From Micromonospora orduensis (GTDB lineage: Bacteria > Actinomycetota > Actinomycetes > Mycobacteriales > Micromonosporaceae), in NCBI RefSeq assembly GCF_006228125.1, contig NZ_VDFY01000093.1, forward strand, positions 1 through 64,000: a DNA stretch of 64,000 nt. The letters are read 5' to 3'. Positions within the stretch are counted from its first letter, which is position 1, and each line of letters starts with the position of its first letter. This document shows, piece after piece, positions 1 to 8,942 of this stretch. Position numbers and translations under genes: made by a program. The notes beneath the pieces are model-generated. The model was not told the DNA's origin and did not search any database. It saw only the letters and a program-made list of their open reading frames with translations.

Positions 1-672
1 CCCCTGCTCAGCCCCGGCTACAAGTCGACAGTGGCGCGGGCGCCGAGACACCCACTGGTCTACCTGCCGCAGCGGCTGACCGAGATCACCGGGCCGTTGC
101 TGGGGGAGGGGCGGCTCGGTGCGCTCGACCACGACCTGACCCGCCAGCACGACGGCGAGCCGCAGGGACAGCGGATCATCGTGCACGGGCGGGTCCGCGA
201 CGGTGACGGCCGACCGGTACCCCACACGCTTGTCGAGATCTGGCAGGCCAACGCCGCAGGTCGGTACCGCGACGCACGGGACACCTGGCCGGCGCCGCTC
301 GACCCCCACTTCGAGGGGGTGGGCCGGGCGCTCACCGACGACCAGGGGCGCTACCGGTTCATCACCGTGCAGCCCGGCGCCTACCCCTGGCGTAACCACG
401 ACAACGCCTGGCGGCCGGCGCACATCCACTTCTCCCTCTTCGGCCGCGCGTTCACCCAGCGGCTGGTGACGCAGATGTACTTCCCGGGCGACCCGCTCTT
501 CTTCCAGGACCCGATCTTCAACTCGGTCCGCGACCCGAAGGCCCGGGAACGGATGATCGCCCGGTACGACCACGCCAGCACCGCACCGGAGTGGGCGCTG
601 GCGTACGAATTCGACATCGTGTTGCGCGGCCGGGAGAGCACTCCTTTCGAGGACGAGGACGACGATGAGTGA
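1..672 (+). CDS. pcaH: Protocatechuate 3,4-dioxygenase beta subunit, 5'-partial
   Basis: This is the iron-binding subunit of the intradiol dioxygenase that opens protocatechuate to 3-carboxy-cis,cis-muconate. The frame is open back to base 1, and the family's conserved SPGYKSTVARAPR stretch begins before the GTG at 31, so the gene starts upstream of the window and that GTG is not the true start. Counting from base 31, the non-heme Fe(III) ligands are Tyr79 (GRYRD), Tyr118 (AYPW), and His131 and His133 (AHIH), with the spacing of the Pseudomonas enzyme. The C-terminus is unusually acidic. The stop overlaps pcaG by 8 bases, indicating translational coupling. Identity is very secure; only the N-terminus is missing. 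Confidence 0.95.
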   Translation, partial: PLLSPGYKSTVARAPRHPLVYLPQRLTEITGPLLGEGRLGALDHDLTRQHDGEPQGQRIIVHGRVRDGDGRPVPHTLVEIWQANAAGRYRDARDTWPAPLDPHFEGVGRALTDDQGRYRFITVQPGAYPWRNHDNAWRPAHIHFSLFGRAFTQRLVTQMYFPGDPLFFQDPIFNSVRDPKARERMIARYDHASTAPEWALAYEFDIVLRGRESTPFEDEDDDE

Positions 673-1237
673 GCAGTTGGGCGTCATGCCCGCGCAGACC
701 GTCGGGCCGTACCTGCACATCGGTCTGCGCTGGCCCGACGGCCCGTACGTGGTGCCCGAGGGCACGCCGGGCGCGTTCTGGATCAGCGGTCGGATTGTCG
801 ACGGCACCGGGACCCCTGTGGTCGACGCGATGGTGGAGAGCTGGCAGGCCGACCCGGAGGGCCGGTTCGACCATCCGGACGACCCTCGGGGTGCCCGGCC
901 GCCCGCGCTCGCGGGTTTTCGCGGATTCGGGCGGAGCGAGACCGACGGGCAGGGGTGGTACCGGCTGCTGACCGTCAAGCCGGGTGCGCTGCCCGAGCCG
1001 GACGGCGGCACCGAAGCCCCCCACCTGACCCTGTCGGTCTTCGGGCGTGGGCTGCTGCACCGCCTCGTCACCCGGCTCTACTTCCCCGACGAGTCGACGG
1101 CGAACGCCGCCGACCCCGTGCTGCGCAGCGTCGACGCCGACCGCCGTGGCACCCTGCTGGCCAGTCCCGCCCCGGACGGGTTCCGGTTCGACATCCACCT
1201 TCAGGGCGACCATGAGACCGTCTTCTTCGCCCTCTGA
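665..1237 (+). CDS. pcaG: Protocatechuate 3,4-dioxygenase alpha subunit
   Basis: Partner subunit of PcaH, 190 residues, the usual size. It has the same intradiol dioxygenase fold (TVGPYLHIGL near the start, then ESWQADPEGRF, LTLSVFGRGLLHRLVTRLYFP), but the iron-ligand tyrosines are replaced (GRF and GAL where PcaH has GRY and GAY). This is normal for the alpha chain, which contributes to the substrate pocket rather than binding iron. The ATG lies inside the end of pcaH, and the 3' end overlaps the pcaB start by 26 bases. It belongs to the pcaHGBDC operon. Confidence 0.95.
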   Translation: MSEQLGVMPAQTVGPYLHIGLRWPDGPYVVPEGTPGAFWISGRIVDGTGTPVVDAMVESWQADPEGRFDHPDDPRGARPPALAGFRGFGRSETDGQGWYRLLTVKPGALPEPDGGTEAPHLTLSVFGRGLLHRLVTRLYFPDESTANAADPVLRSVDADRRGTLLASPAPDGFRFDIHLQGDHETVFFAL

Positions 1238-2552
1238 CGGCCTGCTCGGCGGCCTCTCCGGCGCCCCGGACGTCGACGCGCAACTCAGCGACCCGGCAGT
1301 GCTCCAGGCGATGCTCGACGTGGAGGCCGCGCTCGCCCGGGCCACGGCGGACGCCGGCATCGTGCCCGTACCGGCGGCCGAGGCGATCGCCGAGCAGTGC
1401 CGCGCCGAGCGGTACGACCCGGCGGCGCTCGGCCGGGCCGCCGACGCCACCGGCAACCCGGTCGTCCCGCTCGTGGGCGAGCTGACCGCGGCCGTGCCGG
1501 AGCATGCCCGAGCCTGGGTGCATTCCGGAGCGACCAGCCAGGATGTGCTGGACACCGCGCTGGTCCTGGTGGCGGTGCGGGCGCTCGGGCCGCTGCTGGC
1601 TCACCTCGATGTCGCCGTGGAGGCCGCCGCCCGGCTGGCCGACGCCAACCGGGACACCGTGATGGTCGCCCGGACACTCGGGCAGCAGGCGGCACCCAGC
1701 ACGTTCGGGCTCAAGGCCGCGGGCTGGTTGACCGGTCTGGTCCAGGCCCGGGACCGACTGCGTCAGGCCCGCGCCGCACAGCCCGCGCAACTCGGTGGCG
1801 CGGTCGGCACCCTGGCCGCGTTCGGCCCGGCCGGTGCTGAGGTCACCGAGCGGTTCGCGGCGCACCTGGGCCTCCCGCCCAGCTCGCTGCCCTGGCACAC
1901 CCGCCGTCAACCCTGGCTCGATCTGGCCGCCGCCCTCGGTGGGCTCCTGGTGGCCGCCGGCAAGATCGCGCTCGACGTCGGGCTGCTCGCCCAGAACGAG
2001 GTGGGTGAGGTCGCCGAGGGCGGCACCGGACGAGGTGGCTCCTCGGCCATGCCGCACAAGCGCAACCCGGTGGACTCGATCCTCGTCACCGCCGCGGCAC
2101 GACGCGGTCCGGGTCTCGTCGCCACCCTGTTCGCCACGGCGGTGCAGGAGCACGAGCGGGCCGCGGGCGGCTGGCACGCCGAGTGGGAGCCGCTGCTCGA
2201 TCTGCTGCACGTGACCGGTGGCGCCACCGCCCGGTGCGCCCGGATGCTGACCGGGCTCCAGGTTCGCCCGGAGCGGATGCGGGAGAACCTCGACGCGACC
2301 GACGGCCTCCTGCTCGCCGAGGCGGTCGCCGCGCGCCTGGCGCCCGCCGTCGGCCGTCGCGTCGCCCACGATCTGGTGACCCGCGCCGCCGCCGAACCCT
2401 CGTTCCGCGCCGCGCTGCTCGCCGACCCCGAGGTCCGCGCCCACCTGTCCGACACGGAGCTGGCCGAGGCGCTCGAGCCGTACCGCTGGCTCGGCTCGGC
2501 CGGCCGGTTCGTCGACCGCGCCCTGGCCACCGTCCGGGAAGCGGGCGGATGA
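1212..2552 (+). CDS. pcaB: 3-carboxy-cis,cis-muconate cycloisomerase
   Basis: Second step of the protocatechuate branch, cyclising carboxymuconate to gamma-carboxymuconolactone. It is a member of the fumarase/aspartase superfamily, with the signature loop GSSAMPHKRNP at about residues 276-286 and an upstream HSGATSQD motif typical of the family. The frame is open further back, to about 1047, but that stretch is the antisense-like composition of pcaG. The ATG at 1212 gives a 446-residue protein, the family length. It ends in a four-base ATGA overlap with pcaD. Confidence 0.93.
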   Translation: MRPSSSPSDGLLGGLSGAPDVDAQLSDPAVLQAMLDVEAALARATADAGIVPVPAAEAIAEQCRAERYDPAALGRAADATGNPVVPLVGELTAAVPEHARAWVHSGATSQDVLDTALVLVAVRALGPLLAHLDVAVEAAARLADANRDTVMVARTLGQQAAPSTFGLKAAGWLTGLVQARDRLRQARAAQPAQLGGAVGTLAAFGPAGAEVTERFAAHLGLPPSSLPWHTRRQPWLDLAAALGGLLVAAGKIALDVGLLAQNEVGEVAEGGTGRGGSSAMPHKRNPVDSILVTAAARRGPGLVATLFATAVQEHERAAGGWHAEWEPLLDLLHVTGGATARCARMLTGLQVRPERMRENLDATDGLLLAEAVAARLAPAVGRRVAHDLVTRAAAEPSFRAALLADPEVRAHLSDTELAEALEPYRWLGSAGRFVDRALATVREAGG

Positions 2553-3328
2553 CAACCCGGTTGCACCTCACCGTCGACGGCCCGGCCGCCGCGCCGGTGC
2601 TGCTGCTCGGCAGCTCCCTCGGCACCGCCGCCGCGATGTGGGAACCCCAGGTGTCGGCGCTCGCCCAACGGTTCCGGGTCATCCGGTACGACCACCTGGG
2701 CCACGGCCGCTCGGCGGTGCCGCCCGGGCCGTACACGCTGGAACTGCTGGGCCGGGAGTTGCTGCGGACGCTGGACGACCTCGACGCGCCGTGGGTCCAC
2801 TACGCGGGGCTGTCCCTCGGGGGCATGGTGGGCATGTGGCTCGCCACCTACGCGCCCGACCGGGTGCGGCGGCTGGCGCTGCTCTGCACGTCGGCGTCGC
2901 TCGGCCCACCCGAGCAGTGGCGGGCACGAGCTGCGACGGTCCGGGCGGATGGTCTGCCGGCGATCGCCGACGCGGTGGTGGCCCGCTGGTTCACCCCGAC
3001 CTTCGCCGCCGCCCGGCCGGAGGTGGTCGCCACCCACCGCGCCATGCTGACCGCGACCTCGCCGGAGGGATACGCCGCCTGCTGCGAGGCGATAGCCACG
3101 ATGGACCTCCGACCCGACATCGGCCGGGTCGCCGCGCCGACGCTTGTCATCGCGGGAGCGGACGACCCGGCCACCCCGGTGGAGCACGCCCGCGAGATCG
3201 TCGGACACATCCCACGGGCCCGGCTGGCGGTGGTCGACGCGGCGGCGCACCTGGCCAACGTCGAGCGACCCGAGCAGGTGTGCCGACTCCTGTTGGAACA
3301 CTTCCACGAGGGACGTGGTGACGGATGA
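2549..3328 (+). CDS. pcaD: 3-oxoadipate enol-lactonase
   Basis: Alpha/beta hydrolase that opens beta-ketoadipate enol-lactone. Nucleophile elbow GLSLGG carries Ser89; the acid lies in GADDPATPVEH and the catalytic His in DAAAHLANVERP. The ATG at 2549 overlaps the pcaB stop by four bases; longer upstream reading is pcaB in another frame. At 259 residues it is a stand-alone PcaD, not the PcaL fusion with PcaC seen in some actinobacteria, since pcaC follows as a separate overlapping gene. Confidence 0.92.
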   Translation: MTTRLHLTVDGPAAAPVLLLGSSLGTAAAMWEPQVSALAQRFRVIRYDHLGHGRSAVPPGPYTLELLGRELLRTLDDLDAPWVHYAGLSLGGMVGMWLATYAPDRVRRLALLCTSASLGPPEQWRARAATVRADGLPAIADAVVARWFTPTFAAARPEVVATHRAMLTATSPEGYAACCEAIATMDLRPDIGRVAAPTLVIAGADDPATPVEHAREIVGHIPRARLAVVDAAAHLANVERPEQVCRLLLEHFHEGRGDG

Positions 3329-3705
3329 ACGACCGCGAGCGGCACGAGGCGGGCATGACGGTACGTCGACAGGTGCTGGGTGACGCGCACGTGGACCGGG
3401 CGATCGCCGGCACGGACCAGTTCACCGCCGACTTCCAGGACTTCATCACCCGCTACGCCTGGGGGGAGGTGTGGAGCCGGCCGGGCCTCGACCGGCGGAC
3501 CCGTAGTTGCGTCACCCTCGCCGTACTCGCCACCCTGCACCACGACGAGGAGTTGGCGATGCATGTCCGGGCCGCGCTGCGCAACGGGCTCAGCCCCGAG
3601 GAGGTGGCGGAGGTCCTGCTCCAGGTCGGCGTCTACGCTGGCGTACCGGCGGCGAACCGGGCGTTCAAGGTGGCCCGGGAGACCCTGCGGCAGGAGGCCG
3701 GGTGA
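3325..3705 (+). CDS. pcaC: 4-carboxymuconolactone decarboxylase
   Basis: Small decarboxylase of the AhpD-like fold, 126 residues, converting gamma-carboxymuconolactone to the enol-lactone. Family-typical stretches are RRQVLGDAHVDRA at the N-terminus, then DFITRYAWGEVWSRPGLDRRTRS and LLQVGVYAGVPAANRAF near the end. ATGA overlap with pcaD, and the 3' end overlaps the regulator start (GTGA). The functional order in the operon is therefore dioxygenase, cycloisomerase, hydrolase, decarboxylase, regulator; biochemically PcaC acts before PcaD. Confidence 0.93.
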   Translation: MNDRERHEAGMTVRRQVLGDAHVDRAIAGTDQFTADFQDFITRYAWGEVWSRPGLDRRTRSCVTLAVLATLHHDEELAMHVRAALRNGLSPEEVAEVLLQVGVYAGVPAANRAFKVARETLRQEAG

Positions 3706-4523
3706 GCGTGAGCGAGGAGGCGACGAGGTCGCCGGAGTTCGTTCAGTCGCTGGAGCGCGGCCTCGCGGTGATCCGGGCGTTCGACGGCGAACATCCGCAG
3801 CTCACGCTCAGCGAGGTGGCCAGACGGACCGGGCTGACCCGGGCCGCGGCGCGCCGGTTCCTGCTCACCCTGGTCGAGCTGGGCTACGTGCACACCGACG
3901 GCCGGCTCTTCTCGCTGCGGGCCCGGATCCTCGAACTCGGCTACGCGTACCTGTCCAGCCTGAGCCTGCCCGAGGTCGCGCAACGGCACATGGAGGCGCT
4001 GGTCGCGCAGGTGCGTGAGTCCTGCTCGGTGTCGGTGCTCGACGGTGACGAGGTGGTCTACGTCGCCCGCGTGCCCACCAAGCGGATCATGACGGTGGGG
4101 ATCAGCGTCGGCACCCGGTTCCCCGCGTACGCCACCTCCATGGGCCGGGTGCTGCTCGCCGCGCAACCGGTGGAGTGGCTGGACGACTACCTCGCCGCCG
4201 CGCAGTTGCGGCCGCTGACCCGGCGCACCGTCACCGACCCGGCCAAGCTGCGCGCCGTCCTGACGAAGATCGCCGCCCAGGGGTACGCCATCGTGGACCA
4301 GGAGTTGGAGGAGGGGCTGCGTTCGGTGGCCGCGCCGATCCACGGCGAGAACGGGTCGGTGATCGCCGCGGTGAACGTCTCCGCGCACGCCAGCCGGGGG
4401 TCCTTCGAGATGATCCGTCGAGAGCTGCTCCCGCCGCTGCTGGCCGCCGCGAAGCGGATCGAGGAGGACATCCGGGGCGGCCTGAGCCGGTCACCGACGG
4501 CCGACGGGCTCAGCTCAGCTTGA
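3702..4523 (+). CDS. pcaR: IclR-family regulator of the pca operon
   Basis: Transcription regulator with an N-terminal winged helix (TLSEVARRTGLTRAAARRFLLTLVELGYV) and an IclR effector domain (VGTRFPAYATSMGRVLLA, then QGYAIVDQELEEGLRSVAAPI). It closely follows the PcaR/PobR/CatR pattern of IclR proteins that sense pathway intermediates such as beta-ketoadipate. The GTG at 3702 overlaps the pcaC stop; the frame is open further upstream but only as a shadow of pcaC. Being co-transcribed as the last gene is direct sequence evidence; control of this operon is inference from position and family. Confidence 0.88.
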   Translation: MSVSEEATRSPEFVQSLERGLAVIRAFDGEHPQLTLSEVARRTGLTRAAARRFLLTLVELGYVHTDGRLFSLRARILELGYAYLSSLSLPEVAQRHMEALVAQVRESCSVSVLDGDEVVYVARVPTKRIMTVGISVGTRFPAYATSMGRVLLAAQPVEWLDDYLAAAQLRPLTRRTVTDPAKLRAVLTKIAAQGYAIVDQELEEGLRSVAAPIHGENGSVIAAVNVSAHASRGSFEMIRRELLPPLLAAAKRIEEDIRGGLSRSPTADGLSSA

Positions 4524-5154
4524 GGGCCGGCGCGGTGACGACCCGGGCCGGACGGCGCAGGTACCACTCGGCCACCGCAAGGTTGATCAACCAGCCGGCG
4601 ACCACCAGCCCGGCCCGGAGGTTCCCGTCGGGCTGCTCGCCGGTCGCGATGAGGTACGGCGCGTGGGTGAACGCCTGGGTGCCGGCGCCGAGGCCGATCG
4701 CGTAGCCGCGCACCATCCACCTGCGGTGCCGGGCGATGTCCCGGCGGAGCACGGCGGCGAGACCGACCAGGATCGAGCCGGCCATGGCCGAGCCGAAGAC
4801 GAGCCGCATACCGGCGAGCACGTCGTTGTCATGGGCCGGCAGGTCGTACGCGACGGCCATCCACAGCCCGGTGAACGCGACCGTCAGCCCACAGGGGACG
4901 AGCACCCGGCCGGCCCGCCGGTGCCAGCCGTGCCGGCGCAGACGGGGTACGAACTGGAACGCGCCGAGGATCGTGTACACCACCGCGCCGACGATGTGCA
5001 GCACCACCGGCAGCGGATCGGCGACGAAGCGCGCGTTCGCCGCGGTGACCTCCGGTCCGCTGCCCAGCTCGGTGAGCCGCCCCGCGCCGGCGAGCATCGG
5101 TATCAGGCCCAGCAGGATCAACGCGGCCGGTAGCCGCCACTCGCGCATCGTCAT
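4510..5154 (-). CDS. DUF2306-like integral membrane protein
   Basis: A 214-residue protein with about six hydrophobic helices, including LPAALILLGLIPMLAGA, VVLHIVGAVVYTILGAFQFV, a GLTVAFTGLWMAVAY segment and a last helix near VVAGWLINLAVAEW. Conserved polar residues (HxxGA, RHRRWMxR, HAP) match the pattern of DUF2306 proteins, whose function is unknown. It is convergent with the pca regulator and overlaps its end by 14 bases, so no terminator fits between them. Biochemical role cannot be inferred from the neighbours. Confidence 0.7.
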   Translation of the reverse strand: MTMREWRLPAALILLGLIPMLAGAGRLTELGSGPEVTAANARFVADPLPVVLHIVGAVVYTILGAFQFVPRLRRHGWHRRAGRVLVPCGLTVAFTGLWMAVAYDLPAHDNDVLAGMRLVFGSAMAGSILVGLAAVLRRDIARHRRWMVRGYAIGLGAGTQAFTHAPYLIATGEQPDGNLRAGLVVAGWLINLAVAEWYLRRPARVVTAPALKLS

Positions 5155-5252
5155 GCCACCGATGGTGGACGCCGCACCCGCCCCCGCTCATCGGCAGATG
5201 GGCCGCGACCGGGTCGGCCCATGGTCGGACGCCGTCGTCGTACTTCCGCCGG

Positions 5253-5915
5253 TCACCAGTGCCTCCGACCGCGGTTGGTCTCGTACGCCCACATCGCCAC
5301 CTCGACCCGGTTACGCACCCCCAGCTTGGTCATCAGGCTGGTGACGTGAGACTTGACAGTGCTCAGCGTGATGTACAGCTCGTCGGCGATCTCCTGGTTG
5401 GTGCGTCCCCGCGCGACGGCGACCAGGACCTGTTCCTCCCGGTCGGTGAGCGCCTCGATGGGCTGCTGGCGCGGCGTGGCCGGATCCGCGTCGGCGAACG
5501 CCTTCAGCAGCCGCGTGGTGACGCTCGGCGCGATCAGCGCGTCCCCGTTGGCGGCGGCGTGCACGGCCTGGCTGAGCAGGTCGGGACCGGCCTCCTTGAG
5601 CAGGAAGCCGCGGGCGCCGGCCCGCAGCGCCGCGTACACGTACTCGTCGAGGTCGAAGGTCGTGATGACGACCACCGCGAGCGGCTCCGGGACCGTCGGC
5701 CCGGCGAGCGCCCGGGTCGCCTCGATGCCGTCCATGCCCGGCATCCGGATGTCGAACAGACACACGTCGGGGCGGAGCCGACGGGCGAGCTCGACGGCCT
5801 GCCGGCCGTCGCCGGCCCCACCGACGACCTCGATGCCGGGCTGGGTGTTCAGGATGATGGTGAGGCCGGTGCGGACGATCTCCTGGTCGTCCGCCAGCAG
5901 CACGCGAACCGTCAC
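5253..5915 (-). CDS. NarL/LuxR-family response regulator
   Basis: Two-domain regulator of 220 residues. The receiver domain has the acidic pair at residues 9-10 and phospho-acceptor Asp55 in CLFDIRMPGMDG; the output domain is a C-terminal LuxR helix-turn-helix (LTDREEQVLVAVARGRTNQEIADELYI). GTG at 5915 is chosen because it overlaps the upstream kinase stop (GTGA) and matches the receiver's normal beginning VRVLLADDQ; a longer reading adds 14 unlikely residues. It is co-expressed with the adjacent sensor kinase. Target genes unknown. Confidence 0.92.
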   Translation of the reverse strand: MTVRVLLADDQEIVRTGLTIILNTQPGIEVVGGAGDGRQAVELARRLRPDVCLFDIRMPGMDGIEATRALAGPTVPEPLAVVVITTFDLDEYVYAALRAGARGFLLKEAGPDLLSQAVHAAANGDALIAPSVTTRLLKAFADADPATPRQQPIEALTDREEQVLVAVARGRTNQEIADELYITLSTVKSHVTSLMTKLGVRNRVEVAMWAYETNRGRRHW

Positions 5916-7060
5916 GCGCCGACCCCCTCGCGCGGAAGCACGGCCGTGACGGTCCACCCACGGTCGGGGTTGGGGCCGGCCTCGCAGGTGCCGCCGAGCA
6001 GGTCGGCGCGCTCCATCATGCCCACCAGGCCGAAACCGGGCGAGCCGGTCGGGCGGGCGGCACCGGCCTCGCCGTCGTCGCTGACCCGCAGCCGCACCGA
6101 CGTGTCGTCGGCCGCGACGCTGACCTCGATGCGGGTGGCGTGGCGCGCGTGGCGACGGGCGTTGGTGACCGACTCCTGGGCCAGCCGGTAGAGCGCGGAG
6201 CCGACCGTGGGCGGCAGGTCGCCGAGGTCGCCGCGCAGATCCACGTCGATCCTCGGCCCGGTGCGGAACTGGCCGGCGAGCCGTTCGATGTCGGCGACCT
6301 GCGGGTTGGGCCCCAGGTCGGCGGGCTGATCGCGGCGCAGGACGCGGACCATGGCGCGCATCTCGGCAAGCGCCCGGGACGCCTCGGCCTCGATGGTGTG
6401 CAGCGCCTCGACTGCGGCACCCGGCTGGCTCGCCGACGCGGCGATGCCGGCCTGGGCGCGGATCGCCATCGCCGACACGTGGTGGGCCACCGTGTCGTGC
6501 AGGTCCCGGGCGAGTCGTTCCCGCTCCAACAGCTTCACCTGATCGAGCTCGCGCAGTCGGGCGGCGGCGCGGAAGCGGATCGCGGCACCCAGCGTGGCGG
6601 CGGCGAACATCACCGCGAAGCCGGCGACCAGTTCGCCGCCGTCGATCGAGCCGACCAGGCCGGCGGCGATCACCTTGGCCACCACGAAGAACGAACCGAG
6701 CACGGCGTCCCGGCCGGAGCCCCAGCGGAACAGCGCGTAGGTCAGCAGGACCAGGAAGCTCGCCGTGAACAGCTGGCAGGGATCACCGGGCAGCACGTAC
6801 GGGGCGACCGTCGTGCAGCCGAACGCGATCACCACCATCGGCAGCGGCCGGGTCCGCCGCCACAGGATCGTGGGCAGCAGCGCGAGCGCGACGACGACGC
6901 AGCCCACCCGCCACGGCAGATCGGGCCGGAAGATTCCTTCCACCACGATCGCCGGAGCGAGGACCACGATCAACGCCCAGTCGCGCCAGACCCGGGCCGG
7001 GGTGGGGGAGACCCGCGGCTCGGCCAACACCGCGTGCAGGCGAGAGTGCATGGGTTTCAT
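5912..7060 (-). CDS. Sensor histidine kinase, HisKA_3 type
   Basis: Membrane sensor partner of the adjacent response regulator, 382 residues. The first 165 residues hold four or five hydrophobic helices with very short loops, so there is no large extracellular sensor domain. The dimerisation box ERLARDLHDTVAHHV carries the phosphorylated His188, and the ATPase domain includes ESVTNARRHARHATRIEV and a GFGLVGM G-box. This layout matches the DesK/LiaS-like kinases that usually report on membrane or envelope state (family knowledge). The signal cannot be read from the sequence. Confidence 0.92.
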   Translation of the reverse strand: MKPMHSRLHAVLAEPRVSPTPARVWRDWALIVVLAPAIVVEGIFRPDLPWRVGCVVVALALLPTILWRRTRPLPMVVIAFGCTTVAPYVLPGDPCQLFTASFLVLLTYALFRWGSGRDAVLGSFFVVAKVIAAGLVGSIDGGELVAGFAVMFAAATLGAAIRFRAAARLRELDQVKLLERERLARDLHDTVAHHVSAMAIRAQAGIAASASQPGAAVEALHTIEAEASRALAEMRAMVRVLRRDQPADLGPNPQVADIERLAGQFRTGPRIDVDLRGDLGDLPPTVGSALYRLAQESVTNARRHARHATRIEVSVAADDTSVRLRVSDDGEAGAARPTGSPGFGLVGMMERADLLGGTCEAGPNPDRGWTVTAVLPREGVGA

Positions 7061-7135
7061 CGTACGAACGGTGGTGCGACTCCAGATCGTCCCAAAGTAC
7101 GACCGGGTGGGCGCGGTTGTTGGTCGACGGTTCGA

Positions 7136-7947
7136 TTACGGGAGCTGGAGTTTGGCGCGGACGGCCGCGGCGTCCGGGTGGTCGAGGGCCGTGAGGATGT
7201 CCAGTGCCCGCTGCCAGTCGGCCCGGCCGGAGGTGGGGTCGCCGAGCGCGTGCCGGGTGTCGCCGAGCCGGCTGAGGGTGTCCGCCTCACCCCAGCGGTC
7301 GCCGAGATCGCGGGTCAGCTCAAGCGTGCGCTGGTAGCACTCCACGGCCCGGCCGTACTGGCCGAGGTGGTGGTGCGCGAAGCCGAGGCTGTCCCAGGTG
7401 GCGGCCCCGCCGGCGCGGTCGTCGAGTTGCTGGAGGAGTGCGAGCGCCTGCTCGCAGTACGCCAACGCCGCGAGGTGCTCGCCGAGCTGGGCATGGCACC
7501 GGCCGACCGCGTTGAGTGCGTCGGCCTGGGCCCTGCGGTGGCCGGCGGCCCGGGCCAGGACGAGGGTCCGCTTCGAGTGCTCAAGGGCCTTTCGCGGCTC
7601 ACCCTGCCGGTCCCACAGCGAGGCGAGGTTCTGGTGCGTACGCGCCTCGCCCTCGGTGTCCCCAGCGCGGACGTACAGGTCGAGGGCCCTCTCGGGGTGG
7701 CCCAGCGCGTCGGTGTACTGGTTGACCACGGTGTGGGCGCCGGCGAGGAAGCGGTGCGCGACTGCCCGCGCGACCGGGTCGCCGAGACGCTCGGCGGCGC
7801 GCAGGGCCGCCCGGCAGGTCTCGACCAGGTCCTGCCAGTGCCCCTGGCGGTCCAGGAACGTGTCGAGGGCCCGCCCAGCCGCCAGGTGTGCGCGTCGAAT
7901 CCGGCACCGGCGGCTTGGCGGAGTGCGGCGACGGTCAGCGGGCAGCT
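7136..7947 (-). pseudogene. C-terminal TPR part of an AfsR-like regulator, broken
   Basis: Translation in the minus direction gives tetratricopeptide repeats (ALDTFLDRQGHWQDLVETC, then repeats containing GDTEGEARTHQNLASLWDRQG, LGQYGRAVECYQRTLELTRDLGD). This is the pattern of the C-terminal third of large AfsR/SARP ATPase regulators. The N-terminal DNA-binding and ATPase parts are absent. The first 26 residues after the transposase start (CPLTVAALRQAAGAGFDAHTWRL) are in one frame and the rest in another, with the shift near 7870. It is directly fused to a transposase start at 7948, so it is a remnant left by an insertion and deletion. Confidence 0.75.
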
Positions 7948-8010
7948 CGGCTCGATGATCTCCCACTCGGCGTCGGTGAGGTCAGACGGATAGCGCCGCA
8001 CTCGATCCAT
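7948..8010 (-). mobile_element. Start of an IS5-family-like transposase (fragment)
   Basis: Only the first 21 codons remain: MDRVRRYPSDLTDAEWEIIEP, which is the characteristic opening of many actinobacterial IS5-group transposases. The frame then runs straight into the AfsR-like regulator remnant without a stop. The other end of the element is not present nearby. It marks the edge of an insertion that removed the 5' part of the regulator. Confidence 0.75.
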
Positions 8011-8128
8011 GCTCGCCCATCGATCGAGCCGCCTTTATCGATCGGACCCCCTGTGCGACACGCCCGACCAAACCTGATCCCAAACGCGCACCAAGTGTCA
8101 GCGATTACAACGCCTTGTAGTTGGCCTT

Positions 8129-8470
8129 CTACCTCTTGCCGTGTCTTGTAGCAGCAGCTTCCTGGCGCCAGGCGGGGGAGCGAAGCAGAAGGGCGGCCGC
8201 GTTGATCTTGCGGCGTTCAACTTCGCACGAGTTTCGCGGAAGCCGGGCAACTAGAGCTCGCGCCTCGCGCAACAGCTCCCACGCGGCTGACTCTCGCCCG
8301 GCGCGCATCGCAGCGACGAGATTCGTCAGGTCAACGTTCAAGCGGTTCCGAACGGCGTTCTCTCTGTTTGGCAGCGGCCTGCGAGAGGACGGATCGCCAA
8401 GAGGATCGCGGGGAGGGCGCAGGTCCGACGTCAGCCCGCCGGAGGTGAGGTTTACGCGTCGCGATTTCAT
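8129..8470 (-). CDS. Small hypothetical protein
   Basis: 113 codons from an ATG at 8470. The product is basic, with a disordered Pro/Arg-rich first half (PPRDPLGDPSSRRPLP) and an alpha-helical second half (LTNLVAAMRAGRESAAWELLREARALVARL). I recognise no family. The frame is open upstream too, but that part is antisense to the truncated domain at 8576-8902. It lies in a decay zone, so it may be a small orphan gene or a chance frame; the helical, non-shadow composition is the only support. Confidence 0.4.
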   Translation of the reverse strand: MKSRRVNLTSGGLTSDLRPPRDPLGDPSSRRPLPNRENAVRNRLNVDLTNLVAAMRAGRESAAWELLREARALVARLPRNSCEVERRKINAAALLLRSPAWRQEAAATRHGKR

Positions 8471-8575
8471 GCCACCTGCCTTGTTGAACAGACAGTTCCA
8501 CTCCGCCTGCCGGTGCCAGGCAGGGCCAGGCCAGCGTACTGTCGCGCACGCGGGACCCTGCCGCGCGGTGCGTGA

Positions 8576-8902
8576 ACCCGGGTTGGAGACGAGGACAACG
8601 ACCCCAACGACCTGCTCGGCCGCCCGAACGGCTACACGTCCCGTGCCTCCGCCGACCTCCCCGGGGGTGACACCGAAGCCGACAAGTACGACATCGACCG
8701 CGGGCTTGTGATCGAGGCCTGGCCGACCGCCGAGGATGCGGACCGGCGGTCCAAGTTCATTCAGGACACGCTCAAGAGCATGCAGATTTTGGGCACCGAG
8801 TACCACTACCGGGCGGACCAGGGGCGGGTGCTGGTACGGGTGTCGGGCAAGGTGAAGCCGTCGCTGGCAAAGAAGGTCGAGACGGCGATGGCCGGGCTGT
8901 GA
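8576..8902 (+). pseudogene. 5'-truncated conserved C-terminal domain
   Basis: From just after a stop codon at 8573 the frame reads DNDPNDLLGRPNGYTSRA, followed by a conserved-looking ending (RGLVIEAWPTAEDADRRSKF, KSMQILGTEYHYRADQGRVLVRVSGKV). This resembles a C-terminal domain I associate with actinobacterial membrane or lipoprotein hypotheticals. No ATG or GTG precedes the conserved part, and the only GTG (8708) would cut the domain in half. I therefore read it as the tail of a larger gene whose 5' part is lost. Function unknown. Confidence 0.55.
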
Positions 8903-8942
8903 CCCGATGGCCTGCGTACGGGAACGGGTGTAGCGTCGCGCC

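Noticed and set aside
1047-1211. Longer N-terminus for pcaB
   Set aside because: The extra codons lie inside pcaG in another frame and do not resemble the family; ATG 1212 gives the normal length.
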